From: Helicobacter aurati
GTDB taxonomy: Bacteria; Campylobacterota; Campylobacteria; Campylobacterales; Helicobacteraceae
Direction: 5' to 3'
Length of the DNA stretch: 43,435 bases
Assembly: GCF_003364265.1 (NCBI RefSeq)
Contig: NZ_NXLW01000017.1
Coordinates: 1-43,435, forward strand
The notes beneath the pieces are model-generated. The model was not told where the DNA came from. It saw only the letters and a list, made by a program, of their open reading frames with translations, and did no database searches. Shown here one piece after another: positions 1 to 6,299 of this stretch. How positions within the stretch are numbered: the first letter of the stretch is position 1; each line of letters begins with the position of its first letter. The translations under genes and the position numbers were made by a program.

Positions 1-374
1 TACAATCTCACCAAAACAGAGATTAAGATTGTAGAATCTCAATAATATAAGAACACAAATTTTAAATAAAGAGGGTTTATGGAGAGAGTTTATATAAAGC
101 ATGATTACATAGTAAATTAGTATTAAGGCTTACAGAATTTTTATGATTGCAACGCTTTAAGGTGCGACAAATACAGTATAAATTCAGACATAAAGAATAC
201 GGCAATGGAGATTTCAAAATCATTTTGTTTTATAGAATCTTATCGAAGTTTAGGTTTAGTGATTTTGTAATTTTACAGAGGGAGAGCTTCTTCTAATTAC
301 TTACGTAACTATACGATTGTATGACATGGTTTCTTTTTATTAATTTCGACTTTCTTAATACTACTTTGATGATA
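1..374. other. Intergenic stretch, no gene recognised
   Basis: No convincing gene, tRNA or repeat is seen between the left edge and the end of hemA. The only structure noticed is an 8-bp inverted repeat, TACAATCT at 1-8 against AGATTGTA at 26-33, with a 17-base loop and no T-run. It could be the remnant of a terminator from a gene left of the window, but this is weak. A 13-codon reading frame beginning ATGGAGAGA near position 79 is too short to support. Confidence 0.5.
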
Positions 375-1793
375 TTATTTTTCGCATTTATATTGATTCA
401 GCAATATTTGTTCATTATCGCCGAAAACATTTCCGATAGATTCCAATACCGTATCATAGCATTCGTTTTCTGCCATAGCTTTGAGCTTTTTTGTTGGAGA
501 GTGTAGAAATTCATTAAAGGCACTTTGTAGAAGCTTTAGGGCATTATTTCTTAGCGATTCGGGGATAAATCCCTTTTTAATTGCGCGGTTGATTTCCTTT
601 AAACTTGCTTGCTGTGCTTTTAATCGCATAGCTTTGATAACAGGGTCAACCTCGAGAGTTGAGAGCCAATGTAAAAAATCAATTGTTACTTTTGCCACAA
701 TTTCATGCGCTTCTTTCGCGCTTTGTTTGCGTGAGTTAATGAATTCTTCTGCTTTATTTTTTAAGTCATCTACCCCTATGACTCCTATTTCTCCTAATGC
801 TTGTTGCCTTATATCATGTGTATTGAATGTGATATTGCGCGGAATCGATAAATCTATAAACAATCTTTTAGAGTCTTTGTAGTGTAAAACGTCTGTGGTA
901 AGCAAGTTGCCCCCATTAACCGCACTAAAAACAATGTCGTAATCGTTAATACAGGGCTTCAAGGAAGAAAAATCCAGAATCTTGATGTGCTTTTGCATTT
1001 CTAAATCTAGTAATACTTGCTGCGCTTTGTGCAGTGTGCGGTTGCACACCGTGATATTAATCGGGTATCGCATAAGATATTTCAGGCATAATACTCCCAT
1101 TTCACCCATACCAATTATGAGAATTTGTGGTGCATAGTCTTTTGTATTTTTTGTGCATTGATAAATGGATTCGGAATCTGGCTCTGAAAAATTGCCTGAT
1201 ATATATTTTGAAAGCTTATGGGTAGAGGAAATATTTGTGTTATTAAGAAAATCAATTGCGTAGCCAACCGCCACGGAAGCTATTGAAATAGGGTTCTTTG
1301 AAATATCCGTCTTGTTTCTTACTTCTGCTGCACAACGGAAAGCAAAGTGCATAAGCCTTGTCAAATGCTTGGCGCAGAATCCATTTTCATAACTTATTTT
1401 GTAAGCTTTCTTGAGCTGTCCGCTAATTTGTGTCTCTCCTAATGCTAATGAGAATAGGGAGCTTGCTACGCAAAAGGTATGATAAATCGCCTCTTTACCG
1501 TGTCGAATCACGGCTTTCTCTTGTAAAATCTCTTTTGCTATGTGTTTTTGCAACGAGAGAATGTGTAAAATTTCTTCAAATATTGTTTTAGATTCTATTG
1601 TTGATTGCTCTAAGCTGTCTTGTAGAAAAAGATAGATTTCACAACGATTGCAAGTAGAGAGTACTATTATTTCTAATATATCACTCATATTTATTAATGG
1701 TAGAAATTCTTTAATTTCTCTATCGCTAAAATGTAGTTTTTCTCGTAGGGCAATATCAGTATTCTGATGTGAAAAACTTATTAACGCATACAT
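375..1793 (-). CDS. hemA: Glutamyl-tRNA reductase
   Basis: It reduces glutamyl-tRNA(Glu) to glutamate-1-semialdehyde with NADPH, the first committed step of haem synthesis by the C5 route, in the cytoplasm. The N-terminal catalytic domain carries STCNRCE with the expected nucleophile at Cys48. It is followed by the conserved ALGETQISGQ segment, then a Rossmann NADPH-binding domain with ILIIGMGEMG, and a helical C-terminal dimerisation domain. The length of 472 aa is slightly above the usual 420-450; a Ser/Asn-rich stretch just before the Rossmann motif (about residues 195-220) may account for this. The start codon overlaps the stop of the upstream polyprenyl synthase by one base, so the two are probably co-transcribed and translationally coupled. 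The same gene pair is adjacent in H. pylori. Confidence 0.96.
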   Translation of the reverse strand: MYALISFSHQNTDIALREKLHFSDREIKEFLPLINMSDILEIIVLSTCNRCEIYLFLQDSLEQSTIESKTIFEEILHILSLQKHIAKEILQEKAVIRHGKEAIYHTFCVASSLFSLALGETQISGQLKKAYKISYENGFCAKHLTRLMHFAFRCAAEVRNKTDISKNPISIASVAVGYAIDFLNNTNISSTHKLSKYISGNFSEPDSESIYQCTKNTKDYAPQILIIGMGEMGVLCLKYLMRYPINITVCNRTLHKAQQVLLDLEMQKHIKILDFSSLKPCINDYDIVFSAVNGGNLLTTDVLHYKDSKRLFIDLSIPRNITFNTHDIRQQALGEIGVIGVDDLKNKAEEFINSRKQSAKEAHEIVAKVTIDFLHWLSTLEVDPVIKAMRLKAQQASLKEINRAIKKGFIPESLRNNALKLLQSAFNEFLHSPTKKLKAMAENECYDTVLESIGNVFGDNEQILLNQYKCEK

Positions 1794-2752
1794 TAAAAGT
1801 CCCTTTGTATCATAGAATCGATAAGTGATTCTAGTTTAGGGTTATTCAGAGTGATTGCGTGTTGCTTGGCAATCTTGGCATAGTCTTGTGCTTTTTGCTT
1901 AGTTTTGTCAAGTGATTTTTCTAGCAGTAAGCTGTGTAGTTTTGCCTTATCTGCGTGCGTTATGTCCTTTTTAAAAAGTGATTGTAACCATATTTGTTCG
2001 TCTCTTTGTAATTCATGGTATAGATAGATATAAGGTAGTGTCGTTTTCCCTCCGCTGAAATCTCTCATGGTAGGCTTACCAAGTGTCTGTGTGTCCTGTG
2101 TAATATCTAAAATATCATCAATAATCTGGAATGCCATACCGAGATAGAGACCATATTCATAATAGATTGCCGCTTTATTGCAAGTAGCGGAATCCAATTG
2201 GGCATTATGTGGGTTTTTGGAATCTAATCTAATGCAGTCTTTCAAGAGGAAAGCACATTGTGCGCTCGTTGCGATGAGATCCGCGCTTTTATGTTCTATC
2301 ATCTGGAGATATTCATTTTCATTAGTATTGAATTTTTGTTCTAAAAAAACATCTTCTAATTCTCCAATGCTCAATTTAGAAACACTCAATGAGAGGTTTT
2401 GAGCGATGAGCGGATGGAATTTCGAGAGTTCATAAAAAGCGCGCGAATAAAGAATATCTCCTAACATAATCGCGTTCTTATTCCCAAATTCTGCATTCAG
2501 ACTTGGCTTTCCACGTCGCAATTCGCTTTCATCGATTACATCATCATGCAGTAACGAGGCACTTTGGATAAGTTCTATGATAGCGCATAGAAGATAGGCT
2601 AACTCATGATTGATAATGTTTAAAATCAGTTTTGAACGTAGCATTTTACCCTCTTGGAGTTGTTTATAGAGCATGATCGCTAGCGGACTTTGTGTGTCTT
2701 GTATTATTGTTAGTGCGAGCTGTGAGATTTTTTGTTTTTCAGTAGTGTCCAT
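1793..2752 (-). CDS. ispB: Polyprenyl (octaprenyl-type) diphosphate synthase
   Basis: This is a trans-prenyltransferase that extends farnesyl or geranyl diphosphate with isopentenyl diphosphate, giving the long side chain of menaquinone. Both aspartate-rich Mg-diphosphate motifs are present: the first at residues 70-74 (DDVID, followed by the RRGKPS segment) and the second near 211-215 (DDILD). The length of 319 aa is normal for the family. Chain length cannot be read from sequence by eye, so octaprenyl rather than heptaprenyl or geranylgeranyl is inferred from the neighbourhood. It lies directly upstream of hemA with a 1-base overlap. A candidate extended -10 lies 36 bases upstream, so this is probably the first gene of the pair. 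Confidence 0.9.
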   Translation of the reverse strand: MDTTEKQKISQLALTIIQDTQSPLAIMLYKQLQEGKMLRSKLILNIINHELAYLLCAIIELIQSASLLHDDVIDESELRRGKPSLNAEFGNKNAIMLGDILYSRAFYELSKFHPLIAQNLSLSVSKLSIGELEDVFLEQKFNTNENEYLQMIEHKSADLIATSAQCAFLLKDCIRLDSKNPHNAQLDSATCNKAAIYYEYGLYLGMAFQIIDDILDITQDTQTLGKPTMRDFSGGKTTLPYIYLYHELQRDEQIWLQSLFKKDITHADKAKLHSLLLEKSLDKTKQKAQDYAKIAKQHAITLNNPKLESLIDSMIQRDF

Positions 2753-2787
2753 AATATGAGCCTTACTTTTGCTATTTTGAAATCTTT

Positions 2788-2796
2788 ATTTTAACA
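2788..2796 (-). promoter_or_regulatory. Candidate promoter (extended -10) for ispB-hemA
   Basis: On the minus strand the sequence reads TGTTAAAAT, an extended -10 box (TGn plus TAAAAT) of the Helicobacter sigma-80/70 type. It lies about 36 bases before the ATG at 2752. No -35 match is evident, which is normal in this genus. Confidence 0.5.
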
Positions 2797-2873
2797 TGTT
2801 TTAGTGTTGTTTCTTGTTGCATAATTGCACGGGCAATTATCATTTGGTTCGGATTCGACAAAATACGGTGGGT

Positions 2874-2881
2874 GGGGGGGG
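2874..2881 (+). repeat. G8 homopolymer in the ppa leader region
   Basis: Eight consecutive G residues, preceded by GGGT, lie 68 bases upstream of the ppa start in an otherwise AT-rich intergenic region between divergent genes. Runs of this length are slippage-prone in Helicobacter. No clear -10 box could be placed for ppa, so whether the tract lies in the promoter or the 5' leader is open. Confidence 0.85.
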
Positions 2882-2949
2882 TAGGTTGTTAACTTTTAAT
2901 TGCCAAGATACACAATACCGTTTTGGTAAATTTTTTTTAAGGAGAAATT

Positions 2950-3471
2950 ATGAATATTTCAAAAATAGATTTAGGCAAGATACCAGATGCAGTTAATGCT
3001 GTGATAGAAATTCCGTATGCTTCTGATATTAAATATGAGATTGATAAAGAAAGCGGTGCGGTTGTAGTTGATAGAGTCCTATATTCTGCAGTGTATTATC
3101 CTGCTAATTATGGTTTTGTTCCTAACACATTGGCTGATGATAATGATCCTATAGATATTCTAGTGCTTAATGAATATCCGCTGCAGGCTGGTTCAGTGAT
3201 TAAAGTTCGATTGATTGGTGTATTATTAATGGAAGATGAAGGAGGCAAAGATGAAAAGCTTTTATCGGTTGCTATTGATAAGATTGATCCGACATACGAA
3301 GATGTAAAATCTTATAAAGATTTACCTCAACTTACACTTGATAGAATCAAAAATTTCTTTGAAACTTACAAGGCACTTGAACCTAAAAAATGGGTGAAAG
3401 TTACTGATTTTAAAGATGCTAAAGAAGCGCAAAAACTCTTAGAAAAAGCTGCCGCAAATTATAAAGGATAA
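2950..3471 (+). CDS. ppa: Inorganic pyrophosphatase (family I)
   Basis: This soluble cytoplasmic enzyme hydrolyses pyrophosphate to two phosphates and so pulls biosynthetic reactions forward. The 173-aa length fits the bacterial family I enzyme. The PPase signature DNDPID is at residues 64-69. Upstream of it are the EIPYASDIKYEID segment, which holds the conserved substrate-binding Lys, and the Tyr-rich VLYSAVYYPANYGF segment. The start is supported by AAGGAG eight bases upstream. It stands alone, divergent from ispB-hemA and followed by a 10-bp-stem hairpin with a T-rich tail that probably ends transcription. Confidence 0.97.
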   Translation: MNISKIDLGKIPDAVNAVIEIPYASDIKYEIDKESGAVVVDRVLYSAVYYPANYGFVPNTLADDNDPIDILVLNEYPLQAGSVIKVRLIGVLLMEDEGGKDEKLLSVAIDKIDPTYEDVKSYKDLPQLTLDRIKNFFETYKALEPKKWVKVTDFKDAKEAQKLLEKAAANYKG

Positions 3472-3532
3472 TGTTTCCTAGAATACTCACCTTTTACTCA
3501 AAATAGCAAAAATATTCTAATAATGTGAACCG

Positions 3533-3568
3533 CAAATAACTAGTTATTGTAGTTATTTGTTAGTTTTC
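3533..3568. terminator. Stem-loop between convergent ppa and glycosyltransferase
   Basis: A perfect 10-bp inverted repeat, CAAATAACTA at 3533-3542 and TAGTTATTTG at 3550-3559, has a 7-base loop and is followed on the plus strand by TTAGTTTTC. It fits a rho-independent terminator for ppa, although the stem is AT-rich. Being symmetric, it could also act on the converging minus-strand transcript, whose stop codon begins right beside it. Confidence 0.6.
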
Positions 3569-4592
3569 TCTGCTCAAAGAGCGGTATTTTTCAATCCATT
3601 TAATTTGTGAACAATAAGCTCGTGATTTTTTACGCATTTTGCTTGTCGGAGAGATTCTGCCAAGAATTGCAAATAGAATCCTAGACAAATACAACACAAA
3701 CGGCGAATATGATTCCCAAGTATAGGATAGATTCCAGTCATGTGGTAGGAATTGTTTATCTCTTGAATCTCTAATTGCAGATGATTCTATACTTGCTTTT
3801 GTGGACATATAGTCTTGTAAAGTTACACAATTATGAATTTTCATAAGAAGACTAAATATACTTTGGTCATGACGATTTTCCTGAAATTCAGGATAATTTG
3901 CTGTTCTTGATGGGCTATCTGTAACAAGATGGAAATGATTGTAAAAGATTTGCAACCACTCATCGATAATTCGTAACGTTTTATTTGATTTTTTCATGAA
4001 AATTACTCCACCTTTTATTTGCGGAGATTCTGTAAATTTTGGATTATCTAATACGCCAAAATGTAGAAAAACATCTGCTTTAGTCCAATATTTTTCTTTT
4101 GTGCTTTCACTATGGAATCCAACAATATCATTGTTATGCAAACATTCTAGTTGCTGTAAAAGATATGGTACGTTTTTTGGTATAAACTCACAACCAATAT
4201 CTGCATAAATCAAAATATCACCATAGGCAATTTTTCCTAGACTTTCTAAGATAATCTGTGGTTTCCAACACCAATAGCCAAAACCACGTGAAGTTGTATT
4301 GTGATTTATTTGGCAAGACTGAATGAATGGGGCATTCTCTTGGTTTGGGGTTTTGGACAGGGCTGTTGCCCCCCCCCCCGGGTAAGGGTTGTTTGTTGTC
4401 CTCTAGTGAAGATGGTGCATAGAATTTTTCTTGAAAGTGCGCTTTAAAATGTCTATCAAGACTGCATTCATTATAGAGCATAATATCTGTAAAAATGCCC
4501 ATACGTAATGCTTGCTTATAGAATCGATAACTTGAGAGAGCAAGACTCATATTACTAAAAGAGCAAAGATAAATTTTGGGCAGATTCCGCAT
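3560..4592 (-). CDS. Glycosyltransferase, phase-variable and out of frame here
   Basis: A single gene is split into two reading frames by a G11 tract (4369-4379). The upstream part (start 4592) reads normally to the tract, then enters a wrong frame and stops at 4218. The rest is in the next frame to the stop at 3560. Removing one G (G10) restores one protein of 343 aa with GGGATALSKTP at the junction, running into RGFGYWCWKPQIILESL and GDILIYADIGCEF. That block, an aromatic-rich stretch followed by a D-x-G metal-site-like motif, is typical of small Helicobacter/Campylobacter glycosyltransferases that decorate LPS, capsule or protein. Sugar and acceptor cannot be told. The N-terminus (KIYLCSFSNMSLALSSYRFYKQA) is complete. 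The sequenced allele would make only a 124-aa truncated product. Confidence 0.85.
4369..4379 (-). repeat. G11 (C11 on plus strand) contingency tract
   Basis: Eleven C residues on the plus strand (G11 in the coding strand) sit inside the glycosyltransferase gene at about codon 72. G10 or G13 gives the full 343-aa reading frame; G11, as here, and G12 do not. This is the classic slipped-strand on/off switch of Helicobacter surface genes. Confidence 0.95.
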
Positions 4593-4627
4593 ATTGTGCC
4601 TTTATCTGTTCTAAGTTCGAATCTTGT

Positions 4628-5266
4628 TTAGAAGAGATAAGAATACATAATGACGTATGTTATCCCAACGTCAATGGATAAATCATTTGTTTTTAGCTTG
4701 TGATAAGGTAGGCGTACGAGTCCTTCTAATCGGCTTTTACCACTATCGAAATTCATACTTACTCCAGCATGAAATTGCGATAACACTCCGTCTCTTCCAT
4801 CTAAAGCTGTAATTTTAGAATATCCAACGCTACTTCCCGCAATAAGACCCAATCCAAAATATTCAGTTTGCAAAAAATCCCACAATATATCAAATCCAGC
4901 CGCCCCATAGAGCTTCTCCACATTGTAATCAAAGATTCCATACATTCTAAACCCAAAGGTTTTATGAATAAATTGACTATAACCAAGTAAAACGCTAACG
5001 TTTACTTTATAGTTTCCTAAGCTTTCATGATTGATTTTTGAAACATTCCCCCCAATGCCAATAGTAAAATTGCTTTTTGCTTTACGAAGTTTATTGTTAA
5101 TATCATAATCGAAAGAATCCGAACCCGCAAGCTCTAAGTCCGATATAGATTTTGGGGTTTGAGGAATGGATTCGGTAGCATTCATTGGTTGTTCAGCAAA
5201 CAACGGGTTATATATCAAGAGACTCAATAATAAGCTTTTTGTTATTAAGCAAATATTATTGCGCAT
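4628..5266 (-). CDS. Short outer membrane beta-barrel protein
   Basis: A predicted 212-aa outer membrane protein of unknown ligand. The start at 5266 is preferred over an upstream in-frame ATG at 5326 because it gives a clean Sec signal peptide (MRNNICLITKSLLLSLLIYN, then PLFA before EQ) and has AGGAG seven bases upstream. The mature protein alternates Gly and aromatic residues as amphipathic strands do, and ends VIMYSYLF with the C-terminal phenylalanine used by the BAM machinery. It shares its length, a central Y/F-FG-R-Y-DY pattern and the YSY(L/I)F ending with the protein at 22793-23419, so the two are probably distant paralogues. A Fur-box-like sequence lies about 65 bases upstream of the start. 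Confidence 0.75.
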   Translation of the reverse strand: MRNNICLITKSLLLSLLIYNPLFAEQPMNATESIPQTPKSISDLELAGSDSFDYDINNKLRKAKSNFTIGIGGNVSKINHESLGNYKVNVSVLLGYSQFIHKTFGFRMYGIFDYNVEKLYGAAGFDILWDFLQTEYFGLGLIAGSSVGYSKITALDGRDGVLSQFHAGVSMNFDSGKSRLEGLVRLPYHKLKTNDLSIDVGITYVIMYSYLF

Positions 5267-5287
5267 AATGCACTCCTCGTTTAAAGA

Positions 5288-5293
5288 TTTATA
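5288..5293 (-). promoter_or_regulatory. Candidate -10 box for the outer membrane protein gene
   Basis: On the minus strand TATAAA lies 22-27 bases before the ATG at 5266. This is a plausible -10 box with a start point near 5281. No -35 match is seen. Confidence 0.35.
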
Positions 5294-5331
5294 GATAGTT
5301 TGAACATGAAATTTCGCATCACTCATTGCTT

Positions 5332-5343
5332 ATGATAATCATT
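5332..5343. promoter_or_regulatory. Fur-box-like sequence
   Basis: ATGATAATCATT matches the central 12 bases of the classical Fur box (GATA-ATGATAATCATT-ATC). It lies between two divergent genes, about 40 bases upstream of the -10 assigned to the outer membrane protein and about 90 bases upstream of the -10 of the TauE-like gene. Short AT-rich matches arise by chance in such genomes, so binding is only a suggestion. Confidence 0.35.
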
Positions 5344-5431
5344 GCTCAAGGGTTTATCAGTTTATTAGACGTTGAAGAAAGATATAATTTATACTTTCCG
5401 TGAAAAAGCAAAAAAGATTCCTTCCTTAATA

Positions 5432-5437
5432 TATAAT
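5432..5437 (+). promoter_or_regulatory. Candidate -10 box for the TauE-like gene
   Basis: TATAAT at 5432-5437 gives a start point near 5444, six bases before the 18-bp palindrome. A second TATAAT at 5383-5388 is an alternative. Confidence 0.45.
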
Positions 5438-5449
5438 ATATCCATCCAT

Positions 5450-5467
5450 GAATTTCAGCTGAAATTC
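5450..5467. promoter_or_regulatory. 18-bp perfect palindrome in the TauE-like gene leader
   Basis: GAATTTCAGCTGAAATTC is an uninterrupted perfect palindrome placed between the -10 box (5432-5437) and the start codon at 5492. The position suits a repressor operator just downstream of the transcription start. With no loop it is a poor RNA hairpin, which favours a dimeric DNA-binding protein. The regulator is unknown. Confidence 0.7.
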
Positions 5468-5491
5468 TTCTGATACTTATAAAGGATGAAT

Positions 5492-6286
5492 ATGACAATC
5501 CAAGATTCGTTATTAATTGTTGGTGCGGCTTTTACAGGCTCTTTAGCCCATTGTACAGGCATGTGTGGGGGGATTGTGTTGAGTTTAAATATGAAAGAGA
5601 GGATAGATTCTAAGTTAAAGCAAATACTCGCTAACCTTTTGTATTTCTTTGGTAGGCTTTGTGGGTATTGCTTTGTGGGTATTGCTTTTACTTTGCTTGG
5701 TATGAACTTTAGCAGGAATCATGTGCTTAACGGTATAATTTTTATTGTACTTGGTGTGTTGTTATTCATAAGCGCGACAATTTTCACATTTTTCCCCAAA
5801 GGGTTCAAAGTTTTTACTCAAGCAAGCAAACCAGATTCTAAGATACATTCTCGTTACAAATTTTCTTTGATACGTCTTTGTGTTCAGGCTATTGAATCTT
5901 TACAGGCATTATTGACTTTTTTCTATAAAAAGACCTTTGGTATTGCTTTCCGATCAGAAAAGTTTATCAGATTTTTTGTTATTGGAATCCTGAATGGATT
6001 ATTGCCTTGCGGTTTGGTTTATATGTTTGCTTTGCAAGCAGCACAGACTATGTCTGTAATGAAAGCAATGTTTGTCATGTTGCTTTTTGGGTTAGGGACA
6101 TTTTTACCATTGTTTTTGATGGGTATTTTGAGTTTAGGATTGCTTAGTTCAAGAATGCGAAGCTTTTTTCTACGATTATGCTTTGTTATTATGGTGTATT
6201 TTAGCGGGCAGAGTATCTATCATGGATATATGCAAATCACGGCAAATGCGAGTGATTCTTCGCATTTACATCATCACCATCATTAA
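5492..6286 (+). CDS. TauE/SafE-like polytopic membrane protein
   Basis: A 264-aa inner membrane protein of the TauE/SafE (COG2836-like) family, whose members export sulfur compounds or assist metal and cytochrome oxidase biogenesis. About six hydrophobic segments are visible. Two pore motifs mark the halves: GSLAHCTGMCGG near residues 15-27 and GLLPCGLVY near 170. The ATG at 5492 is chosen over 5486 because AAAGG ends only at 5485, leaving six bases. The chain ends HLHHHHH, a natural His cluster that may bind metal. The gene converges on a Zn/Cd-type P1B ATPase gene with only 13 bases between stops. Together with the His tail, that suggests metal handling, but the substrate is not known. Confidence 0.8.
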   Translation: MTIQDSLLIVGAAFTGSLAHCTGMCGGIVLSLNMKERIDSKLKQILANLLYFFGRLCGYCFVGIAFTLLGMNFSRNHVLNGIIFIVLGVLLFISATIFTFFPKGFKVFTQASKPDSKIHSRYKFSLIRLCVQAIESLQALLTFFYKKTFGIAFRSEKFIRFFVIGILNGLLPCGLVYMFALQAAQTMSVMKAMFVMLLFGLGTFLPLFLMGILSLGLLSSRMRSFFLRLCFVIMVYFSGQSIYHGYMQITANASDSSHLHHHHH

Positions 6287-6299
6287 GTTTGTTAATTCA

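Noticed and set aside
2814-2996. A 60-codon reading frame through the G8 tract, overlapping the ppa start
   Set aside because: It overlaps ppa out of frame, has no plausible RBS and encodes no recognisable protein; the frame is probably accidental.
6269-6286. Terminal His5 resembling an engineered tag
   Set aside because: The codons are mixed, a Leu interrupts the run (HLHHHHH), there is no vector sequence around it, and natural metal-linked membrane proteins often end this way.
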